Source of the DNA: Heligmosomoides polygyrus polygyrus
Taxonomy: Eukaryota; Nematoda; Chromadorea; Rhabditida; Heligmosomidae
Direction: 5' to 3'
Assembly: GCA_947396885.1 (NCBI GenBank)
Contig: OX377204.1
Location: forward strand, 44,441,139-44,505,138
DNA: 64,000 nucleotides
Under the pieces are notes generated by a model. It worked only from the letters and a program-made list of their open reading frames with translations, made no database searches and was not told where the DNA came from. The position numbers and the translations under genes are program-made. Shown one piece after another: positions 47,170 to 57,130 of the stretch (its first letter is position 1; the number at the start of each line of letters is the position of its first letter).

Positions 47170-48320
47170 ATCCATCTACCTGTTAAAAGTTAAAACTTCA
47201 AAATGGGTCCCCGAAACGAGTTATTTCCACTTGATGTTTATCGAGCAGACTTTTTGTCAACGAACGTACATATTCTCATTCCTTTATGGTTATGGTTAGT
47301 GTGAACTCCTAGTTGAAAATATCAAGTTTGGGAAGGTTAGTATTTCGCTTCATCAAGCAGCGTGATCACTCGATGTTGAGGTGTGTCACTCTGTTAAGAT
47401 ATTTCACTCATTGTTAAGGCTTGGAAAGTCGGTGATTTCCCATACGCTTTGACTTGGCTGTTAAAAAATGCTTTCGCGCAATAATTAGTATTCATCACTC
47501 TCACTGTGTTCTCGATTACGGCTTCAGCAGTGTCGATGTGATGACGAACCTTCCACAGTTCCTCGAATTTTGGTGGTGGCTCTTCGGTTCAGCTATATTC
47601 CTCCATGACAGCGTACAAGGAAATGATTGTCTTTAATTAAAACCTAATCATTAGTTACGGGTAATTCAATTATACAGTGGTAGACTAGATAGTTTACAAC
47701 CGAATGTTAAAGATAAACGCGCACAAATCACTGCAAGAGACAGTTCTTCCAACACATGAAGAGGAACATTACCGGGGATCAGCGATCATGTCAACCTCAC
47801 AACCCTTCCCCTCCCCCCCCCCCCCCCCACACTCGTTACCTCCAGGGCACCCTGCTAAAGTTGGGAGTGCATTATTCACTTCAATCACGAGCTTCTCGGC
47901 TGTTTCGCTGGTCAGCACTCCCTCCCTCCCCCAACCAATATTACTGTTCTTATAGCTAGCAAAAACCCTTTTTTTAATGGATTTCACTATTCAAGAATGT
48001 GAAATCCCACCCACTGCAGTTGTCCTTTAGAGAAAACTGAATTTTGTGTCGGTTAATGTAAGAAAGGAGTAAAATTGTATCGAATCCGGTCGGAGTGAGT
48101 CACGAAGACCCATAATCTATGTGGCGGATTTTGTAACAATTGCACCAAGTGACTGCAATTGTTCACAGCTTGAAGGTAAGCCTCTGTAAAGCTGAAAGCC
48201 TTTTGAGATAAATAATGGATTTTGAGCACACCACTCCTTCTGATTTGCAAAGTGGCAAACTTCGTTAAAGAAGCTGTGTCCGCCGTAATGTCACATGTTA
48301 AGCTCTTTCATTTGTAAAAT
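47170..48320. other. No recognisable gene
   Basis: Contains a poly-C tract (about 47814-47830) and no supported exon. The first part may include the downstream sequence of the tyrosine kinase gene, whose stop codon is at 48324. Confidence 0.4.
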
Positions 48321-48323
48321 CAA

Positions 48324-51300
48324 TTACTGTAGGATCATCACCTCCGACATCGTGCACCTTTTCGAAGGATCCATTAGCCAACACCTCGTTTCGACGAACT
48401 GTACTACTGAAACATACATTATCACAGTCGTTTTTGTAACACTAAAACACTTTTATAACACTTTTGTAACATTTTGCACACTTTATCGTAGGCTGTTACC
48501 CATTAGTTTGCTGGAATAAATTTGAAAAGCGACTCCACCGACTTTTTCGCAAAGTGTCTTTATTGGTTTTAGACCGAGTAGCATGAACTGGAAAAGAACG
48601 CCAGATAGTCACACACAATTTCTTAGACCAAGCAGACGAGCAGCGGCCTACGTTAGGAATTCATCCAAAATTTTGTATCACAGCCTGGAATTCCTACGGG
48701 TCCTCTTACAATACATGAAACCACGGCGTTGCTGCCTGTGTTATGTTTACACCACAACAGTATCGCGAAGTTTGTGGGTGCAAAACAATGTGTGTATGGA
48801 GTCTCCAAAGTCGAAACCTATTCAAATGGACCCGCGCCCACCACCTTAACTGGATACTCCAGCTGGGTTGCAGATCCAGCGCTCGAAACTAACTGCAGAA
48901 ATTTTTAATACCAGGCTGTCCAATAATTCTTGTCCGAAAATTTCACCATTTTTAATTTTTTTTCAACTTTCTTGAAAAGCAAGTCTGTTCAACAATATAA
49001 TCACCACAGTTATCCACAACAGTGGCCCATCGATTGGGCAGGTCGCCGATGCCCTTCGCCCAGAACTCCGGGGGCTGCGACTCGAAGAAGTCCGCGCTGT
49101 CGGATTTGAGGTTGTCGTAGTTGGTGAATTTTCCTCCGGCCAAATGGTGCTTCAGCGGGCGGAACAAGTGGTAGTCGGAGGGGGCGAGGTCCGGGGAATA
49201 CGGCGGATGGGCAACCGTCTCCCAGCCGAGCGTCGCCAACTTCTGCTGGGTCTCCTTCGCCACGTGGGGGCGCGCGTAGTCGTGCAGCAGGTGGACCGAG
49301 GCCCGTCGGGGACGCTTTTCTCGGATGGCGGCGGCTAGTTTCTCGAGCTGATCGGTGTAGATGGAGGCGGTGACCGTCCTGCCTTGCGGGAGCAGCTCGA
49401 AATACAGCATGCCCTTGGCGTCCCACCAGAAGGCCTCCCGCTGTGCCCCCTGTCCTCGAGGCTCGTGTCGCCGCTCTCGAAACGATTGAGCCAGCGCCTG
49501 ACTGTGCGTTGGGACACTGCATCCTCCTTGCACGCTCTGCAGATGTTGGCGACCGCGGAGCCTGTGTCGTTGCCCAGCAGCCACTCGTAGTACATGAACG
49601 TACGAATTCGACCTTGGTCCATTTTAGCTTGTACTGGTAGCTAGACGCGGGGACTACGCCTTATATACCCCTGGCGTGGAACTCTGGAGAATCTTCTAGA
49701 AGGTTTTTACACTTGCCTGATATTATAACACTTCTAAGGAAAATTATAGAATTTTGAAAATTTTCGGACAGAAATTATTGGACAGCCTGGTATATTCACT
49801 CTTCATTTAAAAACCATTTATGCTTTCTCCGTTAAATATTTAACAAAAAAAAACATGAAAAAAATCTGAAACATGCTTACCTTCTGGATCAGATCCTTTT
49901 GGAAACACATTCTTTTCGCCAGCCAGAATAAGCTCTCTAACTTTAGCATTTGGCAACGCATTGTACGGAGTTGCTCCATTGGCCATTATCTCCCAGACTA
50001 AATGAAGGACAGGTTTTTATTTTAATAAGTTGGCCCGCCATCGCTCCGTTTAACTAAGTGAAGGACAGGTTTTTATTTTTAATAAGTTGGCCCGCCATCG
50101 CTCCGTTTAACAGGCACGTGTTATAAGAATAATTTTCGAGATTACATTCAACAGACTACGGACAAGTTTATTCGCAGATCCTTTAGTGCGATGACATCCA
50201 TTGATCATCTGTTCATTTCAGCACATATGAATTACAACTGCAGCGGTGCAGGTCATACATTACAGTAGAAAAAAGAAATTATGCGGCTCAATTTCAGGAT
50301 GCGCCACGGATACTATTAGGCCTACATATGCTATGGTATACTTCCTCGGCGCGGGCGGCGCGACGCGAGAGTGCACCACAGCGAGAGTACACCATCCCAG
50401 AGCGCTTAAAATCGAAGATCTACAGAGCAGTATCGATGTACATATGCTGCTGAGTGCTCGCCTGCAACCAAGGAGGTTGAGACTTGCCTCAGTGTAATGA
50501 AAAAATGCTACGCTGTCCGGCTGGTGTTTAGTGTGAGCGTTTAGTGTGCACGCGAAGCGATGGAATGATAAGCGCCTATCACGCGCGTCACATGCACAGT
50601 CGCTCCATTCGCTGATAAGTCACGTGAAGCTCGCCTTCGGTGGTATGGTCGCGTTCTTCGCGCTAGTGGTGACACTGTTCGTAGGATTGGCCTCGACATA
50701 GATGTGTCCGGAAAAGGGACTAAATGGTGTTCGAAGCAACGTTGGCTTGACACATTACATGTGGATTTGAAGGACGGTGGTATGCACCTCAACCCAACAT
50801 TTGGTTGCAAGGTATGGCATCATCACTCCAGTAGAGAGTAGGTGACTCTGCGGCCAAATGGGACAGACGCTGAGAATGACGAAGAATAGGAAGATCCTGT
50901 TGGATCGAAGCGATTTGAGCAGTGCAAACTCATGAGAAGGATGTAAAATATCTTATTTTTCTCGAAAAAAATTCTTAGTAAGGACAAGAGTTACCAAGTA
51001 TGCCGTAACTCCATACGTCACTCTTTAGCGAGAACATGTTATTTCTAATGATTTCCGGTGGAATCCATTTGATCGGCATTTTTCGAGCAGTTGCCATGCG
51101 ATATGTCTCGCCTATTCGACTCAGGCCAAAGTCTGACAGCTTCAGCTGAAGAATATGAATTTTGTTCTCTACTTGCCGCTACGCCAACACGTTACTCACA
51201 CGGTGCTTCGAGGTGAGGAGACAGTTCCGCGCAGCAATATCTCTATGAATGCATCGCTTGGAGTGCAGGTACTCGAGCCCATACGCAGCTTCGCTAATCC

Positions 51301-52638
51301 ACTGTAGCTTCTTCCCAGGCGTCGATGGCTGTGATCTGAGGAACGACCTAAGATCTCCCGCCGACATCTAAAAGACGTAGAGTGGGAACTCGCGCAAAAT
51401 GTTGCCCAGCTTGCTGGAATTCAAGGTGAACCGTTTTACACTCACCAGTTCCATTACAATCAGGAGCGGTTCCTTCTGTACAGCCACTCCAAAAATGCGT
51501 ACAACATTTGGATGAATGAAGTTCCGCATAATCCTGGCTTCCTTGAGAATTTCTTTTATCTTAACAAACCAAGTCATGAATGCGAATTGGTTTTATGCTC
51601 TTGTTTCAAGCGTATCTTCAGAAGGTGAATAAATACACTGCTGTACAAAATGGTAGATCTACTCGAAAGCTTAATTTTTTCAAGACCTGCAAGGCCTCGG
51701 CCTCGGACAATAAGACATGCTCCAATTTTTTATCACGTTGTTTGTCGGATTTGGACTGAAAGCTAGGAATTACTAACTGCCTTGAAAAATCTTTATCTCC
51801 TTCGCTTCACAACAGGTGTTCTACGACAAAAAAGTTAATTTTTGCGCTACTCTGAAGAATAAGACTTGAAAATGGGCGATGATTGGCATGATAAATTCCT
51901 TCACATGCAATACTGAACTGTACACGCAAAAATCTGTCAGTCTCAATCTTAGTTTTGAAATGTGTTGGTGTAAGTGTGGTACGCTTTCGAAATTTCTCAT
52001 TGATTAAGCAATGCGAAACAACACTAAGCCTTGTTTGACAATGAGTATCAATCGCTCAACTGCCTATCGCTTCAGAAGAATTGTTAGCAACAGCGGTTGT
52101 GTTTTCTCGTCGTTCCCCGCGAATTTCGAAGAGAATTCATCCACGAATAGCATCTTCGTATAAAAATGCACTCGCAGGCGTTCTGAGAAAATGGTAAATG
52201 GGAAACGAGTAGCCAGCCGTTAGTTTCGGCGTTGCGGTTGACCATTTTCCAAGGCCCTGCATCCCTCCGGGGTCGGTGAAATGGTACAAGACTCGTTTGG
52301 AAAGGACGAAACAATGACTTCTTCATCGGCTGGCTACAGCAACTCATTGTTCCAGCCAAAAACGCATTCGAAAGGCAAATCTGCTTCTCATCGCCACTCT
52401 TTTTGAGCGGCAGTGATAGGATTTAACATGCCTACGAGGTCGGGAAGACAGCTGCTCATCATCAGGTGACGGTTTCGCCATTCCCAGTATTCCTGCTCGT
52501 CCTGTCATGGATACACTGCGCAGGTCTCACACACCTTCTCTATGTTGCCGGCGTCTTTCTTTGCCATTTTCACCGCAACCTTGACTGGTACACGACCGGG
52601 TATTCTCAGCACTCCTTTCATGACGCATGCAAAAACAC
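48324..52638 (-). CDS. Fer/Fps-like non-receptor tyrosine kinase, catalytic domain exons
   Basis: Six minus-strand exons with canonical sites and matching phases: 52638-52535, 51559-51446, 51367-51200, 51145-50995, 49997-49881, 48406-48324 (stop TAA). The domain reads in order: VPVKVAVKMAKKD (beta3 Lys), IKEILKEARIMRNFIHPNVV (alphaC Glu), LLIVMEL and SAGDLRSFL (hinge), CIHRDIAARNCLL (catalytic loop), KLSDFGLSR (DFG), MPIKWIPPEI, SDVWSYGILVWEIMANG, and RCWLMDPSKRCTMSEVM. HRDIAARN marks a tyrosine kinase, and the style is of the Fer-like family expanded in nematodes. It transfers phosphate from ATP to tyrosine in substrates. The glycine-loop exon and any SH2 domain were not located; a possible upstream exon near 53060-53150 (FLSHHKVILA) is weak. 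Introns contain a mariner, an RTE fragment and a SINE. Confidence 0.8.
48911..49790 (-). mobile_element. Internally deleted mariner, 880 bp, TA-flanked
   Basis: TIRs CCAGGCTGTCCAATAATT at both ends, continuing with TCTTGTCCGAAAATTT or TTCTGTCCGAAAATTTT. TA flanks at 48909-48910 and 49791-49792. It lies in the last intron of the tyrosine kinase gene. Confidence 0.88.
48952..49622 (-). pseudogene. mariner transposase lacking its middle
   Basis: The N-terminal piece (49622 down to about 49430) has the paired helix-turn-helix part, SQRTVRRWLNRFESGDTSLE and GHSGRPS. It is joined, out of frame, to the C-terminal part starting WWDAKGMLYFELLPQG, LLHDYARPHVAKET and PPYSPDLAPSDYHLF. The segment with the first catalytic Asp (usually GDExW) is missing, and HDN has become HDY. 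The ends are intact, so it could be mobilised only in trans. Confidence 0.85.
50003..50113. repeat. 57-bp tandem duplication next to a splice acceptor
   Basis: GAAGGACAGGTTTTTATTTT through CATCGCTCCGTTTAAC occurs twice in a row, just upstream (in the gene sense) of the tyrosine kinase exon at 49997. It duplicates the intron end including a second TTCACTTAG. Confidence 0.85.
50400..50885 (+). pseudogene. RTE 3' fragment in tyrosine kinase intron (antisense to gene)
   Basis: Collinear with the last 480 bp of the intact RTE (AGCGCTTAAAATCGAAGATC; GGTTGAGACTTGCCTCAGTG; GTTCGAAGCAACGTTGGCTT; GGGACAGACGCTGA). Many frame disruptions. Inserted opposite to the direction of the kinase gene. Confidence 0.8.
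52205..52400 (+). mobile_element. tRNA-derived SINE fragment, copy 3
   Basis: CATCCCTCCGGGGTCGGTGA and GACTTCTTCATCGGCTGGCT match the body of the SINE at 19.3 kb. The tRNA-like head is missing or too diverged. It lies in the intron between the first two kinase exons. Confidence 0.65.
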
Positions 52639-52639
52639 C

Positions 52640-53522
52640 TGAAATTACTAGTAAATCAAGGGGCATCTCCCTTTACTGACGGAACCAAGATTTTTAGCGT
52701 TGCTCTCGGTGCTGATTCTCATGCATAGTTTCTTTTAGCTCGTGTTTCTTGCGACGGCCTGTTAACCCAATGCATTTCATTCCCCTTATTTTTCACACCG
52801 ATCTACCAAAAAACCAGCAAACTGGAGGCTTTGGATCGCTTCTGTTGTCGGTTTTTTTGAGTTGTGAATATTTTGCTTCAGTTCGGAGCATGCACCGCCT
52901 AAATGAAGGCAAATTTTATATTGTATACGGTAGCTGTTGACTCATTAAGCATATTTTAACCTGAGGATTTGGTGTGGCAAGCTGCTGCTTATTTTTGCAT
53001 TGTGCCCTCATACATTTCCTTTCCCAGGTTTACTAGGGCTACTGCGAGTTGCTAGAATACCTGCTAAAATAACTTTATGGTGGCTCAAAAACTTCCCGTA
53101 GAAGTTGTGCTTGGAAGAACACATTGTACTCTCTTTATAGGAACAAACTGAAGAGCCTTCCAGTCATTCTTTCGCTATCTTGAGCCGCCCACCCACGCAA
53201 TCAATCCATTTTCTTCGACGCACTGCCCGGAATCGTGTGCGGCCAAAGTTCGTCTCGAAAAACAAGCTTGAGGTTCGGGAATCGAAGGGTGCCGTACTGT
53301 GACGCCGTCGTTTTTTTTTTTTTTTGGGGGGGGGGGGGGAGGAGGTCGTATTTTTCAGAGGATTCTCTTCGTAAAAGATTCTCTCCTATTTTTCAAGTTT
53401 TTAGGCAATGTTTGTATTTCTTAATACGTTTTTTCAAGAGTTTCTACGACAACGTAAAGACTCACAGTTGTTTTCCGAAGTCTGAATTTGAATAATAAAA
53501 AACTTTTGAATGATGATTGATT
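52640..53522. other. Upstream part of kinase locus; no firm exon
   Basis: A candidate minus-strand exon at about 53150-53062 reads HNFYGKFLSHHKVILA and ends at GCAG|GTATTC with a phase that would join the exon at 52638, but such a join would omit the glycine loop. A T/G homopolymer run lies at 53310-53340. Confidence 0.3.
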
Positions 53523-53524
53523 TA

Positions 53525-54788
53525 TTAGGTTGGAAAAAAAGTCTTTTCATTTTTTTAAAAGATTTATTACTTCACACCTAGAAAGTCAAATCAATTAAAA
53601 TAATCTCCATTTTGTTCCACTACACTCTTCCAAAGACTGGGTAATTTTCTAATTCCTCTCGCATAGAAGACTGCAGTTCTGGAGTCGAACCATTGCTGAA
53701 TCCAATTTTTGAGGTCGTCATCCGTTTCAAAATATTTCTCTCCAATTTCTTGCTTGAGAGCACGGAAAAGATGGTAGTCGGTAGGAGCGAGGTCAGGGCT
53801 ATACGGTGGATGTGGCATTGCCTCCCAGCCCATCTCCTTTATTGTTTCTCTTGTGAGTCTTGCAACATGTGGCTTTGCATTGTCATGCAGGATCATCACC
53901 TTTGACTTCGCCGGCCTCTTTTCTTGGAGAGCTGCGGCGACTTTGTGGAGTTGGCCGCAGTATGTGGCAGCAGTAAGTGTCTCTCCACTTCTGAGAGTTT
54001 CCCAGTAAATCACTCCTCTGATGTCCCACCAAACACTCAAGAGAATCTTCCTTTCGTGAACATTGGGCTTGAGATCAGGCTCAGGATTCTCTCCTTTTTG
54101 TACCCATTGTCTTTTTCTTCGGAAGTTGGCATGCAGAACCCAGGACTCATCGCCTGTCACAATCCGTGGCAGAAACGATTTTCTTTCGTATCTGGACAGA
54201 AGAGAAGCAGCGATAGAGAGCCGTTGACCTTTCTGAGTGTCTGACAGGGCATGTGGAATCCAAGCTCCAAATTTCCATGCAAAGCCAAGATTCTTCAGAT
54301 GGATTCCCACTATCCTATGAGACACTTCGAGCTTTTCTGCCAGCTGACGTGTCGTCTGCCTACTATCGGTACGAAGAAGACGGAGTAGTTCAGTGTCGTC
54401 CAATTCAGTTGGCCTTCCTGACCTTGCTTTGTCCTCGAGTGAATAATCTCCCTTTGAAAACTTTCCGAACCATTCATAACAGGTGCGATAAGTAATAGAT
54501 CCCAAGCCATATACATCGTTAATTTGGTCGGCTGTCTGACGTGCTGTAGATCCTTTAATGAATTCATGAAGGATGACGTGTCGAAAATGGCCATGAGGTA
54601 GATCTGGCATTGAGTCCGGAAGATTGGATGGATAACGAAATACAAGAATTGTCTTGACCTATGTTCGCGTGCGAACGGTAGACAAGTGTGATAGGATTAC
54701 GAAATCAGCAATCAATATTGGCTAGCGCGTTTACAAGGAGCGCGGGAAAAAAAATTTCGAAGTGTGAAGGGACTTTTTTCCAACCTAA
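53525..54788 (-). mobile_element. Complete mariner element, 1264 bp, TA-flanked
   Basis: The inverted ends TTAGGTTGGAAAAAAAGTC (left) and TTAGGTTGGAAAAAAGTCCC (right, reversed) are separated by an intact transposase gene. TA at 53523-53524 and 54789-54790 is the expected target duplication. TTAGGTTGG ends are shared with cecropia-type mariners. The element looks young: no frameshift, matching ends. Confidence 0.93.
53591..54610 (-). CDS. mariner transposase, intact (339 aa)
   Basis: Cuts and pastes the element at TA sites as a dimer in the nucleus. The frame runs from ATG to stop without a break, normal length for mariner (about 340-350). The N-terminal half has two helix-turn-helix motifs (TARQTADQINDVYGLGSITY; SRQTTRQLAEKLEVSHRIV) linked by GRPTELDD. 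The catalytic triad is complete: IVTGDESW, MILHDNAKPH and SPDLAPTDYHLF, with 34 residues between the second and third Asp (D,D34D). WVQKGE and YSPDLAP signatures are present. It could be active; expression from an internal promoter in the TIR region is assumed, not seen. Confidence 0.95.
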   Translation of the reverse strand: MPDLPHGHFRHVILHEFIKGSTARQTADQINDVYGLGSITYRTCYEWFGKFSKGDYSLEDKARSGRPTELDDTELLRLLRTDSRQTTRQLAEKLEVSHRIVGIHLKNLGFAWKFGAWIPHALSDTQKGQRLSIAASLLSRYERKSFLPRIVTGDESWVLHANFRRKRQWVQKGENPEPDLKPNVHERKILLSVWWDIRGVIYWETLRSGETLTAATYCGQLHKVAAALQEKRPAKSKVMILHDNAKPHVARLTRETIKEMGWEAMPHPPYSPDLAPTDYHLFRALKQEIGEKYFETDDDLKNWIQQWFDSRTAVFYARGIRKLPSLWKSVVEQNGDYFN

Positions 54789-55596
54789 TACGTGAATAAT
54801 AACGTGAATAAAATAAAAAAATTTTGCCGGCAGATTTGGAGTCAATTGAAAGTTTCCAATTTTTCAGATTTTTTTGCAGGAATGCATGGACACGAAAGTT
54901 TTCTGACTGAAGGCCGACATCTACGTCCGAAATTGTACTATATAAATATTCAAGGGTTAATTACTAAAGACGACTTAAGTGCTTTCCCTACATGATTTTT
55001 GAACCGCTCCTCGAACACATAACAGATGACACATAAATAATTTTTTTCTCTTCTATAGAAAACGGCCTCAGAAAGTAAAACTGCTCTCCACAAAATTTCA
55101 AGCCACTGTTTGACACAGAAATAAAACCACGTTTTTCTATGGCGATCTTGTGTACCATCAGGGATTTGCCTGATTTACCGAAAAATTTCGACCCCGCTAA
55201 TCACAAGGAAGCTGCTATTTTTACAACATACTTTATAACGCATAGAATCTACAATTATTAAAACTTTTCAGAGGTCCCAGAAAATCTCCGAAATATGGTA
55301 GCTTACGTGCCATCATTGCGTTCTCTGAGATCATCGATCGAAACCGAAGGATGGACTTCTCGCGGACGAAATTTCCCGCGAGAAGTCCATATTACAATTG
55401 TGAAAAAAGAAAAAGAAATGAACATCAGAAAGTGGAATTGAGTTTCATAAAATTTGAAGTCATAATTATTATACAGTAAAAAACCAAGCTTCTTCGCTGC
55501 GATCTTCGATATGACTAGGGCGAATCGTATTCAAAATTTTCGTTTTTTTTAAGAAAAATTAATTATTTTCTAAATGGAGCAGACCGCCTATACATA

Positions 55597-55762
55597 TACA
55601 TACGGAGGTCGAGCGTTCTACCCCCACGTCCCCCTGGCCCGCCCACCCCCAACCCCCTGGGCTTGCTCGAGAGTCCAGTGGTTGCCATACGAAATAGTGG
55701 AGACGCAGACATTTGCCACGCCTCTGTTTAAAGGGCGGGGGGTAGAACGCCACTCCGCCTAT
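55597..55762. repeat. Small TIR unit
   Basis: GGAGGTCGAGCGTTCTACCC and the complementary GGGGGTAGAACGCCACTCC bound 165 bp. CCGCCTATACATA precedes it and recurs right after it, consistent with a target duplication. Confidence 0.55.
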
Positions 55763-55994
55763 ACATACTATACATAATCGGCTAATGTCACGTGTCCGTC
55801 ACGGGGAGGGGGGACTGAAGCCAAAAGATGCCCACGACAGTGCGACGTATGCCAGCATGGCCTTCTTTGAGCTTAACTATGGGCGATTGCTGGCGAACTA
55901 TATCATCGTCCGATCGTCCAAGTTTACGAGATATTCATGGGACAACGCGTCAGGGTATAAATGGGGATCGAGTGCAGAGTATAGGGATTCGGTA

Positions 55995-56365
55995 GCGTGG
56001 CCTAGACGTCGTTCAGGTGCGTCTGGATTCAGAAGACGTGCTGAAGGCGTCGTCTAACGTGCGTAGGTATTCAGAAGACCTTTGCTAGACGTCGTGAGTC
56101 AAGATTCAGACGACTTGCGCTAGACGTCGTCTAACGTGCGTAGAGATTCAGAAGACGTGCTGAAGACGCCGTTCAACGTCGTCCAACTTGCGTAGGGATC
56201 CAAAGACGTCTGAAGATGTCGTCTACCGTGCGTAGGGATTCAGAAGACCTGCGCTTGACGTCGTCCAGCGTGCGTAGGGACTCAGAAGACGTGCTGAAGA
56301 CGTCGTTCAACGTACGTATGGATTCAGAAGGCGCGTTGAAGACGTCGTCCAACTTCCGAGTAAGG
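55995..56365 (+). repeat. GACGTC tandem array in LINE 5' region
   Basis: About eight units of 42-45 bp, each with AGACGTCGT, AACGTGCGTAGG and GATTCAGAAGA. The related array in the other LINE is at 39400-39640 on the minus strand. Each unit carries the CRE-like core GACGTC. Resembles promoter monomers of some LINE families; promoter function is inference. Confidence 0.75.
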
Positions 56366-56984
56366 GCGATCAATAGGAGAGGACCAACAAAGGGGACCAT
56401 TAGAGAGGGAAGCGTGAATAAGGGGGGGGGGGCAGCATTTTCCCTCTCCCTCAACATCGTTCAGTGTGTGTCGGAATTCTGAAGGCAGCTTACAGAACTC
56501 GTGGTACGTGTGTCAAAGTGCAGAAGGAGTGCCATAGACGTCGTGGCAATGTAGTGACACGTGAATCGGTACTTAGCTCACATATGCGTGCTTGACTCTC
56601 ACTCCGTTTCTTTGCCAGCACATAGAAAAGGAAGTGTTTCGGGAGGGAGGGGGGGGGAGGAGGTAGGGGGGTAGAGAGAGTGACCATGGGATTCGGATGA
56701 GTATTATTGCAGTCGGACAGTAAGCGGTGTCGAACAATACCGATTAATTTTAGTTGATTTTGCTGATTAAGCACCGGATTGGGACTCTCATTACCTGTTT
56801 CATGATACGTAGAGAACGTGCGCTTCGGAGAATAAATAAATCACGTGCATGTGATGGAGGGTGGATGGGCTTCATTTGCGCAGTGAAAATTCTGCTCGAC
56901 TATATCCCACTCCACTAATCTATATAGTAAAATCATTTTTTTAGTGTAAGAAGGCCTAAAAAAGACAGGAGGGAAATAGGGATT

Positions 56985-57130
56985 GTTCTACTCTCGGGGT
57001 TTGGCGGCGAAGCCCCAAACCAGATGGGTTGGGGTTGTTCTATTCTCGGGGCTTGGCGGCGAAGCCCCCAACCAGGTGGGATAGGGTTGTTCTATTCTCG
57101 GGGTTTGGGGGCGAAACCCCCAACCAGACG
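56985..57130 (+). repeat. Hairpin-rich tandem repeat near LINE 3' end
   Basis: Three units of 45-52 bp with GGGTTGTTCTATTCTCGGGG and GGCGAAGCCCCCAACCAG; the full LINE at 35300-35355 has one unit. Each unit can fold on GGGG...CCCC. Confidence 0.8.
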
